Shown here one piece after another: positions 23,402 to 34,442 of a stretch of DNA of 64,000 nucleotides; the first letter of the stretch is position 1; every line of letters begins with the position of its first letter. Both the position numbers and the translations under genes were made by a program. Source of the stretch: Diadophis punctatus similis (taxonomy: Eukaryota; Chordata; Lepidosauria; Squamata; Dipsadidae); contig JALIGW010000001.1 of the NCBI GenBank assembly GCA_023053685.1, forward strand, positions 50,852,359 to 50,916,358, given 5' to 3'. The notes under the pieces were generated by a model that did no database searches, was not told where the DNA came from, and worked only from the letters and a program-made list of their open reading frames with translations.

Positions 23402-24537
23402 GTGCCAGGGACCTTGAGTTACATTCTACAGCCAATTGAACGAAGGGAAAAAGTAAGCTAGTCATGAAGCATTATATCAGTATCTACTCCCCCCCTGATA
23501 AATCAGTGCATATCTTGCTTATAACAGCAATTACCCTTATGTAAATTTCCGTGAAATTGCTGTGAAGACAAATTTTAGGTGAGTGGTTCTATAAGTTGCA
23601 AAGTTACATATTAGAAAGTGGTTAAAATATACAAGTGATATTCAAAATTATTCCAGAAAGTTTTAGAAAGTATTTGGATCCTCATGTTTGTATTACTATG
23701 ACGTTTCTTTTTCATTTCCATAGTTCCAAAAATGATAACTAGATTTAAATAATTTTGAATTTTTTTAAAAAAGGAAAACATCTTGTTAAGATTTAAGGTA
23801 CAGAAGGTGATAATGATTTTTGGAAAGTCAACTTAAAGCAATTCAGCTTTCCAGATTCATTTTCTACAGGGCTGGTCAACAACTTACTAATTAGGCATCT
23901 ATCTGGACAATTGGACTGTGGTTATCTGCAGGAAGAAAATAACCAAGCAGTTTGTTTTCTCCTATGATAAGTAAGATAAAGCTTTCATCCCTACTGCTAG
24001 CATTATAGGTATAACATTTGGGATAATGAGATGAACTTGTATTGCAAACCCCTGCTGAGTTTAGACATAGCCCTTTTAACATTATCTGCCATAATTTATG
24101 AGAACAAAGGCTTAACTTAATTTTCTACTTTGCCTCACTCCCCCAAAAAAATATTAAAAAGGAAAGGATACCATTTTTACATTCATTTGCTACTGCTCTC
24201 TTTTTAAAACGGCAACACTTAAAAAAAGATAACTTAATGCAAACATGTCACACCCTTGACCTAGGAATCATTTTCATACATGAAAGAGGAATAGGATGAT
24301 ACACTTATTACAGCAGATGCAGAAAGGGCAAGTGTTAGCACCCACAGCTCCTGACTGTTGTCTATAAAGATGACAACTGTGAACAAGAGACCCAGACTGG
24401 GAACTCTGCCTCAAACACCTTTGTGCAAAAAGTTAAAGAATAGCAAAATGGATTATTTTATTATATATAAATTTTATTATATATAAATTATTATATAATT
24501 TGTTTAGGGACAGGCTGATACTTCAAATATACGACTT

Positions 24538-24669
24538 CAGAGGCATCAAACTCACGGCCCGTGGGCCTGATGCGTCATGCACTGGCAACTCCTACCCCAA
24601 TTTTAGCGAAGGGGAAAAAAGTTGCAATATGTCATGTAATGACGTGTCATCGTGAGTTTGACACCCCTG
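24538..24669. mobile_element. hAT MITE, TCAAACTCA family
   Basis: Begins CAGAGGCATCAAACTCACGG and ends GTGAGTTTGACACCCCTG. The interior (GGGCCTGATGCGTCATGCAC TGG ... AAGGGGAAAAAAGT) matches the copy at 14194. Flanks TACGACTT and GACTACTT agree at 6 of 8 positions, suggesting an old duplication. Confidence 0.8.
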
Positions 24670-24949
24670 GACTACTTCAAGGAACCAGGTCTAACAAGAC
24701 CAGCTTTCTTCAAGTTATGCCTGGGAACTTTTCCCATTTATAGGACTCACCTGGGTGATTTTGGTGCTGGAATAGCCCTCTGTGAGAACCTGAGGGCCGT
24801 ATATCTTAGATTAAACCCACAAGGCCGAAATTTCTACTCTTGCCCGGAACAGGTGAAGTGAATCTATCCTTCTTGGTTGCCGGTAAAGATCCTAACTTTG
24901 AGTAACTATATGTTACTCAAACTATTGTATCTTTTTGATTGTTTGTAAC

Positions 24950-25230
24950 TGTCAATTGGGCAAAATGTGCATCATAGGGCAACCATTTTTAAACCAAGGT
25001 ACCTCGATTGAGCTAATTTACAGAATCTGTCCAAAATCTGGAACCTATGAGTTTCGCAGGATTTGGCAAAACTGTGGCTACTTCAGTGCCGCCACCCTGC
25101 CATGTCAGCCATAGTCACTTAATTGGCATTTCCAGTGCTCTGTGCCAGCTTCCTACAAGGAAAGTCAATGGGGAAGCTGGCAGGAAGTTGGAAGTCACTC
25201 CCTCTCCCCCTGCTTTTTTGCCTACCCATG
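24950..25230. repeat. Fragment of a dispersed squamate repeat
   Basis: GCCAGCTTCCTACAAGGAAA GTCAATGGGGAAGCTGGCAG GAAGTTGG is a word set I recognise as part of a widespread squamate interspersed element. A related copy seems to lie at 45903-46305. Boundaries are uncertain. Confidence 0.4.
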
Positions 25231-26739
25231 GCCATTCAGTTTCACTGTTTAGATAAGGAAATAGCTCTGAAATGATGACCCAAAAGGTCATGGGCTGCCT
25301 AATGTTCTATGAATGGAGTGGATAGTTCACTCTTGTACTGATTTCAAACTATCTGTTACTGAACTCTAGTCTGAGTATCCAGAACCAACAACACTCTGGA
25401 GAACTTGGAATTGGCCCTGCTGGGAAAAAGAAGAATTAAAGTTTTATCTCATGATTTTGTTAGATGAATAGATACTTTGGCAGTCTGTCTCTGTCTGTGA
25501 AGACACCATCAGCTGGCATGATCCTGCTTGGCTGACTGGGTCACCACAATTATGTAAAACACAACTATTAACTATAATTGGAGTAGTTTGCTAATATAAT
25601 AAAAAGCTCTGAATATGAAAAAAAAAAAGGTACGCACCCAGTAGCAGCAATCACTTTTTAAGGTAAGAATTCATGGGTGAAATGACATGAAAAAGATGGT
25701 TATAAAATTTTAATGGAATGATAAAAGGCAAAAGTCAGCCTCTCAGCTGAATTCTTAAAATCTCTATATATCACAATCGGCTCCTTAACTGTAAAATCAA
25801 TGTGGAATAGAACGTGTTGTCAATGCAGCTGTCACTGAATGGGAGCCTGCAAGAGTCTGACAGTGACACAACCTCGCCTGCCAGGGCTGAAAATAAAACA
25901 ATAAACTCCAGTTACTTATTAGGAATTGTTTATAGAGCCAACTACCACAGATGAGGAGTGGAAGGGGAGGGGCATATCACTTAATGCCTTTGATTGATTC
26001 CTCAGGCTATTTCATTATAACATTAATACGGGAAGGTAGTTTCATTTTACCAAATGAAATTATCTTTTATGGGAGGCTATTTTGCTTGTCTGTTTCAAAG
26101 TTCAGACTCTATTTAAGAAAAGGAGGTATAAAATTATCATTAATCTTTTCTAATCATCTGACTAGAGACAAGTGTTTATTTACTTACTAGTGCAGAATTA
26201 TCTTCTGATGGCCAGGCACGATGAGAATCATAGAATTTCTTGATATATGCACTGGGCAACAGAAATAGATTATTGCATTTTAAAGGTAATGAGAGTTGTA
26301 TACTTTTCAGAGGTCAGGCAGAACATATCTGTAAGGGACTGGTGTTTAGTGAACTTTCCAGAGCAGAATCGCAAATTTAGTCAAACTTTGCAACTAATAG
26401 ACTATAAAATGAGTTCCAGACAATTGCCACTTTTACAGTTAAAAAATACTAAAAAGAAAATCTAACAATAATACTTAATATTTAAGAATCCATCCAAGTA
26501 TGGCTTTTGAAAGAATCCTGGTTTGTTTTTTAAAGAGCTATATAAGAAGCTGACATTTTTCTATTAATGGTAAAAAAAAGTCTACTTGTCTTTTTGTAAC
26601 AAAGACATTAAAACCCAACGTAGGGTTGGAAGGAGTGGATGACAAGACACGCACTACAAACAAAGGCAGAGTGTCCTATTGTCCCTGACAGATTTCACTG
26701 ATGAATTTGCTTTTCTGTCTACAATATCCATTGTATTTA

Positions 26740-27260
26740 CCGTATTTTTCAGAGTATAAGACTCACCGGAGTATTAGACGCACCTTAGTTATGGGGGAGG
26801 AAAATCGGGGGAGAAATCTACCTACCAGGTATTCATCTGGCTAGTGTCCTTAGTCTGTTCAGCTTCACCACACTATTTTATCCTCTGGTTAGGGCTGAAA
26901 AAGCCTTTTTCAGAGGGAGTAGGAATGAAAGCAAGCCTGCAAAGACTTAGGGCAGGAAAAACTGCTTTGGAGGGAGTAGGAATAAAAATAAATGCAGCAA
27001 GCCAGGAAGATAGTTAGCACCGCGTTAGGGCTGAAAAGCACTGCTTTTTCACAGGGAATAGGAATGAAAACAAGCCTGCAAAGACTTAGGGCTGGAAAAA
27101 ACCTTCTTCGGAGGGAATAGGAAGCCGGGAAGATCGTTAGCACCTCATTAGGGCTGAAAAAAAAGCTTTGAAAAAGCTACACTCGAAGTATAAGACACAC
27201 CCAAATTTTCAGCCTCTTTTAGGGAGGAAAAAGGTGCATCTTATACTCCGAAAAATATGG
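26740..27260. mobile_element. TA-flanked TIR element, CCGTATTTTTC family
   Basis: TA dinucleotides (26738-26739 and 27261-27262) flank inverted ends CCGTATTTTTCAGAGTATAA / TTATACTCCGAAAAATATGG. The 521-bp interior has degenerate repeats (TTAGCACC..TTAGGGCTGAAAA, CTGCAAAGACTTAGGGC). A TA duplication and such ends suggest a Tc1/mariner-type MITE. Relatives: 31164-32567 and 42265-42898. Confidence 0.82.
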
Positions 27261-28250
27261 TATTACATTTCTAAAATGCCCCACAAATTCTGTTCCTGAA
27301 TTCCATTGTGGTGTGTGTTTAAACTGGGGGTAACTATCCCAGTTGGCCTATCCTGGCACTAATGGAGCCATTTGTAATTGCTTGTCTGTAAGTCAAAGAG
27401 TCAGTTTGGGACTGCCGCTTCCAAGACAGTTGTCTTAAGTGACAGAGTCTGATTTTCTATGGATGGAGGTTGGGATAATGGTATTATTTAAGATCTAGAA
27501 AGGGATAACTGGATTAAACCTTGAATAACTTGAACCTTTCCTCCATATCCCCACATCCCATCCCCATCTAATCTTAGTAATTTTAATTTTTACACATTCA
27601 GCTAAAATCAGCAACAACTCTGGAATGAATTGAGTAGCATACAAAAAGGCTTCAGGTGGCCTCATTTGGGATCATGCATATATTATAAGTACAATATAAA
27701 TCTATCATTGCTATCTAGCTCTCAAGTGGTGAGCTGCTCTTGGAGAGAAGTTTGTGAAATGGAGTCATTCATTCCCTGGAAGTATGGCACAAATTGCATG
27801 CTGAAGGACAAATATTTAGTGTTTAGCATCCTTAGTTAGAAGAATAAAGTAATGGGAATGAGGCTAACAGGGCTAATAAACTTTTTTAGGATTGCAGCAA
27901 AAAGTTATGATATCCTTCCAGGATGTGCACTTATTTATCTATTAGTTTGAGGTTTTTCTCCCTCTCTTCCAATGCATAGAAAAATTAAAATGTTTTAAAA
28001 GACAATATTAAAAAGCATATAATAAAAATTATATAGGAGCCAGAGGATAGGTTCTTTTAACATTTATATCACCTGTAATGAGAATGCTTTTAAAAAACAG
28101 AGGGCTTTGACCAGAATCTGCATAAAGCCTTACATAGTTGAAAAGCATAGTAATAGCTTCAGTAATCGTAATAAATGCTATGACCGTTACATTGACTTTT
28201 ACATTGTATGTCCTGCAAAAGTGCAGTGTGCACTTTTTCAAGCTACTTAC

Positions 28251-28393
28251 TATCCTCTTCTGTAGCTATTAGAGTCCAGTTGCTGAATATATCACCATAT
28301 TCATTGCAGGCAATAACCCTCAACTCATAATATGTATATGGCTGCAGGTTCTTCAGTATGTGATGTAAATAAATTGTTGGTTTAGAAAACAAC
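28251..28393 (-). CDS. USH2A: USH2A exon: second half of the same FnIII domain
   Basis: Exon of 143 nt with a TTTGCTTTAG acceptor and GTAAGTAG donor on the minus strand. It supplies the last base of a Glu codon, then LFSKPTIYLHHILKNLQPYT and YYELRVIACNEYGDIFSNW, ending ATEED plus one base. The L-Q-P-Y-T-x-Y-x-x-R-V-x-A-x-N pattern is the FnIII E-F signature (tyrosine corner), and the domain closes at ATEED. It is separated by a 148-bp intron from the exon carrying the first half, so one FnIII domain is encoded by two closely spaced exons. Confidence 0.95.
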
Positions 28394-28541
28394 CTAAAGC
28401 AAAAAAAAAATTACAAATTTTAAGATGTGAAATAAAATATCACAAGGGAATACTGTATGGACAGAAGTGCTGCATTTGAGATAAACCATCTCATATCAGT
28501 TTGCATCTCTTCAGAATACAGCAGAGTATTTACCTACTTAC
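28394..28541 (-). other. USH2A short intron, 148 bp
   Basis: Compact intron with GTAAGTAG donor and TTTGCTTTAG acceptor between the two exons of one FnIII domain. No repeat is seen, unlike every other intron here. Confidence 0.9.
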
Positions 28542-28692
28542 TCTGTAATATTTTCTGGGCAGTTCTTAAGTCTTATTTGGAGTTGGTATCTGGGTAAGCC
28601 TGGAGCATTGTTGCGAACTGGTGTAGACCAGAAAACCTGAAGACTGGTCGGAGTAGCAGATGAAAGCCTAGGAGGCAACATGCCATCTGGAG
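28542..28692 (-). CDS. USH2A: USH2A exon: first half of an FnIII domain
   Basis: Exon of 151 nt preceded on the minus strand by a polypyrimidine-rich CAG acceptor and followed by GTAAGTAG. It reads CT CCA GAT GGC..., giving PDGMLPPRLSSATPTSLQVF then WSTPVRNNAPGLPRYQLQIR, which is the A-C strand region of an FnIII domain with the conserved Trp in strand B-C. It ends with two bases (GA) that are completed to Glu by the next exon. The preceding intron is about 20.2 kb and the following one only 148 bp. Block order and several words (PPRLSSATPTSLQV, RNNAPG) agree with usherin; I recall this rather than having run an alignment. Confidence 0.95.
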
Positions 28693-29555
28693 CTGTTGGA
28701 AAAACATGGATGAATTAGAGCAGAGAAAGATGTGGGCAACATATGCTGGTTGGAATCAAAATACTCAATACACTGGAAAACTGATATTGAGGATCAACAG
28801 CAATTAAAGCACAGTTTAATTTAACATCTGTTTGCGCTACTGTAGTATTGGGCCACACACTTCTTATATTATAATAATGTTATCATAATACATCCATACT
28901 AATATAAATCCATAGATTAATATGTGATGCTCTCAAATTTATAATGCTGTGTATCTATCTTATCATCTGAAAAAAACTGATTTGGTTCACCTGAGTGTGA
29001 TTGCTATCTGGGAGCTTAACAACTCAGCTTCAAAACCAATGACTAAAGATACCTCCTTTTTCTATCATCAGCAATTACAAGCTGCATAATAAGATATCTT
29101 GCATACTTCTAGTTCTAGTCATATGGTAATGTTATTGTACATGATAACATGACACCACTTATTAATTATATTAATTGCATACAAATCACATTTTATCCAT
29201 TTTTCAGGGTAGATGAAGGTAGACCTTTAAAATCAATGTAGTTCTAAACAAAAATACAATAGCAATCACAATGATAGGAACAGAAAAAGAAGAATTAAGC
29301 TAAAATGTCAAAAAGAGGTTTCAGCCTAATGCAGAAAGGAATTCATTGTTGGCCTTTGTCAAAGAAGACATTCCAAAAATGAGGTGCAATTTCTATAGAT
29401 AGAACATAATGAAAACTCTTACTTAGGCTATTTTAACTATTACTGACTGATTAATAGCAAGTTCTTTGATAATTAATAGCTTTCTTCTTTTTCACAGTTT
29501 CAGTCACAAATTGACTTCCGTGGACCTTACTTCATACTTAAGTGGTCAGTAGAGG

Positions 29556-29672
29556 AGGCATGCATAAGTGCACTAACATGCCTATCGTAATAAAATATTT
29601 TTATTCTCTTATTCTTGTTCTCATTTTTGTTTGACAAATTCCAATAAATAAAAAATAAATAAGAAATAATAA
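29556..29672 (+). mobile_element. LINE 3' UTR fragment (unnamed family)
   Basis: GGAGGCATGCATAAGTGCAC TAACATGCCTATCG followed by T-rich sequence and ending GACAAATTCCAATAAATAAA with AAATAA repeats. The same layout (GGGGCGTGCATAAGCGCACA...GACAAATAAAATGAATAAAT) recurs at 56256-56440, so it is a dispersed LINE 3' end. Confidence 0.6.
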
Positions 29673-29803
29673 GAAATGGAGGAAATGCTGTTCTAGATAT
29701 TGGAAGCCAATTAGACTTTAAATGTAAGAGTTACACTGGTACTTTTGACTGAGCTTGATGGCTGGGATTTAGAAGTCATTTTCAGAATTCAGACTTCAGA
29801 TAA

Positions 29804-30021
29804 GAGCCGAGGTGGCGCAGTGGTTAAAATGCAGCACTGCAGTTCAGCAGTTCAGCTGTTGAAATCTCACCGGCTCAAGGTTGACTCAGCCTTCCATCCT
29901 TCCGAGGTAGGTAAAATGAGGACCCAGATTGTTGGGGGCAATATGTTGAACTCTGTAAACCACTTAGAGAGGGCTGTAAAGCACTATGAAGCGGTATATA
30001 AGTCTAAGTGCTATTGCTATT
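29804..30021 (+). mobile_element. tRNA-derived squamate SINE, GCTATT-tailed
   Basis: Well-preserved copy: GAGCCGAGGTGGCGCAGTGG head, GGCTCAAGGTTGACTCAGCC body, GAAGCGGTATATAAGTCTAA GTGCTATT tail. It creates a spurious 139-codon open frame. Confidence 0.9.
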
Positions 30022-30691
30022 CTAAAACACCTCTAAATGCTAGTTCTGACATTTGTGAGGGTTTTGAGAGCAGTCATGAAATAGTGAAAAGATTGGTAAA
30101 CAGAACTGAAATTCTGTTGTGTGTGTTTAAACAAATGCTGTACATGGAAGGCTTAATGTCCTGAGAATTTATTGATAATTAAACTTTCAAAGCCACCGTT
30201 CCTGTTTCATAAGCCATGGTTTAAGAAGAGTGAAATGAATATTGGATCCTAGTGTTGCTTCTCTGTTCCTGTTCTCTCTGCAGAACAGAAGTTGGCCTCA
30301 GCATTAAATTTTTGCCTTGTCTTAATCCAGAATTCCTATTAACGAATTTTGTAATAGTAAATTTCAAGTGTCTCAGAATACAAAAAAAGGGCAGCTTCTG
30401 TTGCCAAAAGGTTACCTGCTTCTGGTTTATATGTAAAACAGTGTAGGTTGTTCCTATTGCATTAAAGGTTATCTACAAGCTACGTATAATTTCTGAAAGG
30501 CAACCTTCCACTCAGTCACCTTCCACGCCTCCTGACTGCACTCCAAGGATCTAAATGGAATCTCTAACATGCTTTTTTCCAAGATATTTTGAAAAACTGG
30601 ATCCATTATTAAACTAATCAAGAGCATCCAAACAGCTGATCACCTGTAAGATAGATCAAACTTCTTGTTATTCAAAAATGTCACATAAATG

Positions 30692-31161
30692 TCGCAAAAA
30701 GGATGTTGAGACTCTAGAAAGAATGCAGAGAAGAGCAACAAAGATGATTAGAGGACTGGAGGCTAAAACATATGAAGAACGGTTGCAGGAACTGGGTATG
30801 TCTAGTTTAATGAAAAAAAGGACTAGCGGAGACATGATAGCAGTGTTCCAAAATCTCAGGGGTTGCCACAAAGAAGAGGGAGTCAAACTATTCTCCAAAG
30901 CACCTGAGGGTAAAACAAGAAGCAATGGGTGGAAATTAATCAAGGAGAGAAGCAACTTAGAACTAAGGAGAAATTTCCTGACAGTTAGAACAATTAATCA
31001 GTGGAACAGCTTGCCTCCAGAAGTTGTGAATGCTCCAACACTGGAAGTTTTTAAGACAATGTTGGATAACCATTTGTCTGAAGTGGTGTAGGGTTTCCTG
31101 CCTAAGCAGGGGGTTGGACTAGAAGACCTCCAAGGTCCCTTCCAACTCTGTTATTCTATTC
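30692..31161 (+). mobile_element. CR1 LINE 3' end
   Basis: Encodes RKKDVETLERMQRRATKMIR ... LQELGMSSLMKKRTSGDMIA ... QWNSLPPEVVNAPTLEVFK and ends with the CR1 3' UTR and ATTCTATTC. Open to its natural stop but 5'-truncated, with no RT catalytic box. It abuts the TIR element starting at 31164. Confidence 0.92.
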
Positions 31162-31359
31162 TACCGTATTTTTCGGAGTATAGGATGCACCGGAGTATAG
31201 GACGCACCTAGATTTTAGAGGAGGAAAACAAGGAAAAAAGTATTCTGAACCAAATGGTGTAGTAATATATTATTTAATAAAATACCAGTGTAGCAGAATA
31301 CTTTTTACAACCATGTATACTTTTTACAACCATGTACACTTTTTACAAACTTCAAACTT

Positions 31360-31735
31360 GACAGCTTTAAGACTTGTGGACTTCAACTCCCAGAATTCCT
31401 TCTCCAGTCATGCTAGCTCAGGAATGGGAGTTGAAGTCCACAAGTCTTAAAGCTGTCAAGTTTGAAGTTTGTAAAAAGTGTACATGGTTGTAAAAAGTCT
31501 TGCCAAGTTTGAAGATCCTTGCACCCCTAACCCAGGGGTCTTCAAACTTGACAGCTTTAAGACTTGTGGACTTCAACTCCAATTCCTGAGCTAGCATGAC
31601 TGGAGGAGGAATTCTGGGAGTTGAAGTCCACAAGTTTGAAGACCCTTGCAGCCCCTTGGCAAGTTTAAGACTTGTGGACTTCAACTCCCAGAATTCCTCC
31701 TCCAGTCATGCTAGCTAGAGTTGAAGTCCACAAGT
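31360..31735. repeat. Array of ACTTCAACTCCCAGAATTCC hairpin arms
   Basis: Alternating direct and inverted copies of a roughly 45-60 bp unit (AAACTTGACAGCTTTAAGAC TTGTGGACTTCAACTCC...) lie at about 31345-31460, 31530-31650 and 31665-31735. They appear to be stacked MITE insertions or rearrangements of one hairpin. Confidence 0.7.
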
Positions 31736-31866
31736 CCTCCCGGTCTCGCAGCCAGTTCCCTCCTGAAGTTCAAGGGCTGCAACTTGAGCTGAGCAGATCT
31801 GCGGCGAAAGCGGCGGCTCCTGGTTTTCCCAGCCAAAGAGCGCTCGCTAGAGAAGAGCAGCTGAGG

Positions 31867-32242
31867 AAGCAGGCGAAGCGCGGCGGCAGGCAGGTGTTTT
31901 GGAAGCGCCGAGGGCAGCACGCGCATCCGGGATGCCCCTCTCTGTGCTTTCCGCTTAGCCGGCAGCAGCGGGCGCAGCGAGTCCTGTCCTCACGCGCGTC
32001 CCCGGCGCTTGCTGTGGAGACGCTGTTTTCTCCAAGACCTTTGTCTCGGAGAAGGAGCAGTAGACAAAGGTCTCGGAGAAAACAGTGTCGCCACAGCAAG
32101 CGCCGGGGACACGCGTGAGGACGGGACTCGCTGCGCCCGCTGCTGCCGGCTAAGTGGAAAGCACAGAGAGGGGCATCCCGGACGCGCGTGCTGCCCTCGG
32201 CGCTTCCAAGACACCTGCCTGCCGCCGCGCCTCGCCTGCTCG
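31867..32242. repeat. Long GC-rich palindrome, arms about 180 bp
   Basis: The arm at 31867-32046 matches the reverse complement of 32062-32242 with few differences (outer words GCGCGGCGGCAGGCAGGTGT, inner words GAGAAAACAG and AGACAAAGGTCT). The 15-bp spacer is CGGAGAAGGAGCAGT. The two strands therefore give near-identical translated frames, which are not genes. Confidence 0.85.
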
Positions 32243-33493
32243 CACACCCGCTCGCTCGCAAGCGGGCAGCAGTGGGGATCGAAGTGGAGCGGTGGCACCT
32301 CGAAAGGACTGGGGTGCTAGATTTCATGCTAGCTCAGGAATGGGTGGCGGGGGCAAGCAGCGGTGGTGGCGGCGGCAAGCAACAGCGGGGATGGCGGGGG
32401 CAAGCAGCGGGGGGGCAAGCGGCAGCGGCAGCGGCGGGTGGCGGGGAAAACCTCTGAAGGGTGGGGGCTGGGGGGGTTGGGGGCTGCATTCGGTGTATAA
32501 GATGCACCCACTTTTTGACCCCCTTTTTGGGAGTAAAAAGGTGCGTCCTATACTCTGAAAAATACGGTATAATTTTATGAATAGGAACTTGATAGGAGTG
32601 TTCCCCCTTTCATTTCTTTAGTCCTATAAAGACTGGCTTCATATAAAAGCAATAATTATAAGGGAGCAATAATTTATCTGTCACTTTCTTAATAGAAGAG
32701 CCATTTACCTATCAGGATGATATACTGCCTCTAACAAACAATGCTACTTCAACTGCCCTTTTTGAAGTTTACTACATCCCTCAAGGGGCAACCACTCCAC
32801 TGGTACTTACTGAATCAACACATCTTGTCCAGTAAATGCTCAATTAGCATGGCAAAATAGCATGCAGCAAATATATAGGAAAAGTGCGAGGGGTGAAGAA
32901 TTTAATTTTATTTCTCCTTAGCAGCACAAACTAGTCAGTTTTTCTATTTTAGAGATTAGGCAAAGGTTAAGAAATTAAATTCCACTGCAAATTCTTGGAA
33001 AGAAAGACAGGCTTTACATAAAAATAAATGAACTATTAAGAGATATGTACAGCCAAGTTGCACAAATGTCCATACATGTGGACCCAGAGCCATACCTTTG
33101 CAGCCCTAGTATATACCAACACAGCTAGTCTTAATCTGACTTAATAAAGCTAATGATACTATATGAAGAACATTTTGTTCTTCCTTCATTGACAAAAACT
33201 GATCAGTAAAACAGAAAGAATGTTTAAGATTTTAAAAGTTCTAATGTCTATCCAAATTGAGAATTGGGGGTTCCTGATTTGAAGGCTTTCTTCAAAATCT
33301 GAGAAAATAAAAAGAAACCATTTTTTTTATTACTGAATTTTAGTTGAGTTCTCTTTTTTCTGACAACTCCCCTTACATAGCAAAAATATACAAATTGTGC
33401 TCAATGAAGTAAGATCATCTAAGAGGTGAGAATTTCATACAATTGGTGAACTTATCAAACTGGGATGTTTCTTTCTAAAGAAAGAAAGAAAGA

Positions 33494-34442
33494 CATGTCC
33501 TTAGCCTGCTTGTCTGCAGCAAACCGTTTGTGGGCTTTTTTGTGCATCATCTTTAGAAGAGGCTTTCTTCTGGGATGACAGCCCTGCAGACCAATTTAAT
33601 GCAGTGTGCGGCATATGGTCTGAGCACTGACAGGCTGACCCTCCACCCCTTCAAACTCTGCAGCAATATTGGCAGCACTCATGCGTCTATTTCCCAAAGC
33701 CATCCTCTGGATATGACGCTGAGCACAGGCACTCAACTTCTTTGGTCGATGATGGTGAGGCCTGTTCTGAGTGGATCCTGTCCTGTTAAACCGCTGTATG
33801 GTCTTGGCCACCGTGCTGCAGCTCAGTTTCAGGGTCTTGGCAATCTTCTTATAGCCTAGGCCAGGGGTAGGCAAAGTTGGCTCTTCTATGACTCATGGAC
33901 TTCAACTCCCAGACTTTCTGAGCCAATCATGCTAGCTCAGGAATTCTGGGAGTTGAAGTCCATGAGTCATAGAAGAGCCAACTTTGCCTACCCCTGGCCT
34001 AGGCCATCTTTATGTAGAGCAACAATTTGTTTTTTCAGATCCTCAGAGAGTTCATTGCTATGAGGTGCCATGTTGAACTTCCCGTGACCAGTATGAGAAA
34101 GTGAGAGCGATAACACCAAATTTAACACACATACTCCACCTTCACACCTGAGACCTTGTACTACTAACAAGTCACATGACACCAGAGAGGGAAAATGGCT
34201 ACTTGGGCCCCATTTGGACATTATCACTTGGGGGTGTACTCACTTTTGTTGCCATCAGTTTAGACATTAATGGCTGTGTGTTGCGTTGTTTTGAGGGGAC
34301 AGCACATTTACACTGTTATACAAGCTGTATATTCACTAGTTTACATTGTAGCCAAGTGTCATTTCTTCAGTGTTGTCACATGAAAATATATGCTTAAATA
34401 TTTACAAAATGTGAGGGGGTGTACTCATTTCTGAGACATATT
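33494..34442 (-). mobile_element. Tc1-type DNA transposon, truncated and interrupted
   Basis: On the minus strand a transposase begins at the ATG at 34071 (MAPHSNELSEDLKKQIVALH KDGLG), is interrupted by a MITE (33862-33996), then resumes GYKKIAKTLKLSCSTVAKTI with further helix-turn-helix DNA-binding sequence and RMALGNRRMSAANIA. An in-frame TAA at 33596-33598 follows CRTLH, and coding resemblance continues to about 33494 (KMMHKKAHKRFAADKQAKDM), where it stops at a (TTTC)n tract before the DDE catalytic domain. The upstream non-coding end near 34442 has GAGTACACCCCC terminal words and a TA. It is a dead fossil. Confidence 0.88.
33862..33996. mobile_element. Palindromic hAT MITE inserted in the Tc1 transposase
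   Basis: GCCTAGGC lies at 33854-33861 and 33997-34004 as an exact 8-bp duplication. The 135-bp hairpin starts CAGGGGTAGGCAAAGTTGGC and ends GCCAACTTTGCCTACCCCTG. The duplicated target is the codon run for D-G-L-G-Y of the Tc1 transposase, so the order of insertion is unambiguous. Confidence 0.95.

Larger units (their letters stand above)
20960..28250 (-). other. USH2A intron, 7.3 kb
   Basis: Contains hAT MITEs at 23229 and 24538, a dispersed squamate repeat fragment near 24950-25230, and a TA-flanked TIR element at 26740. The stretches 21000-23220, 23410-24530, 25240-26730 and 27270-28250 show no coding exon or transposon that I recognise; 22600-22960 is notable as repeat-free, mixed-composition sequence. 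Confidence 0.75.
31164..32567. mobile_element. 1.4-kb TA-flanked TIR element with nested hairpins and long palindrome
   Basis: TA (31162-31163; 32568-32569) flanks ends CCGTATTTTTCGGAGTATAG / TATACTCTGAAAAATACGG, the same family as 26740 and 42265. The left part (31360-31740) contains at least four copies of the CTTGTGGACTTCAACTCC hairpin motif in alternating orientation. The right part (31740-32490) is extremely GC-rich and contains a long palindrome. No transposase is recognisable; the frames read here are repetitive Arg/Ser/Gly-rich sequence on both strands. Confidence 0.78.

Noticed and set aside
29745..30164. 139-codon plus-strand open frame
   Set aside because: Runs through a SINE; the similar frame at 40760 is the same SINE.
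31672..32558. Overlapping open frames of 100-185 codons on both strands
   Set aside because: They are produced by the GC-rich palindrome: the two strands translate to near-identical low-complexity Arg/Ser-rich text.
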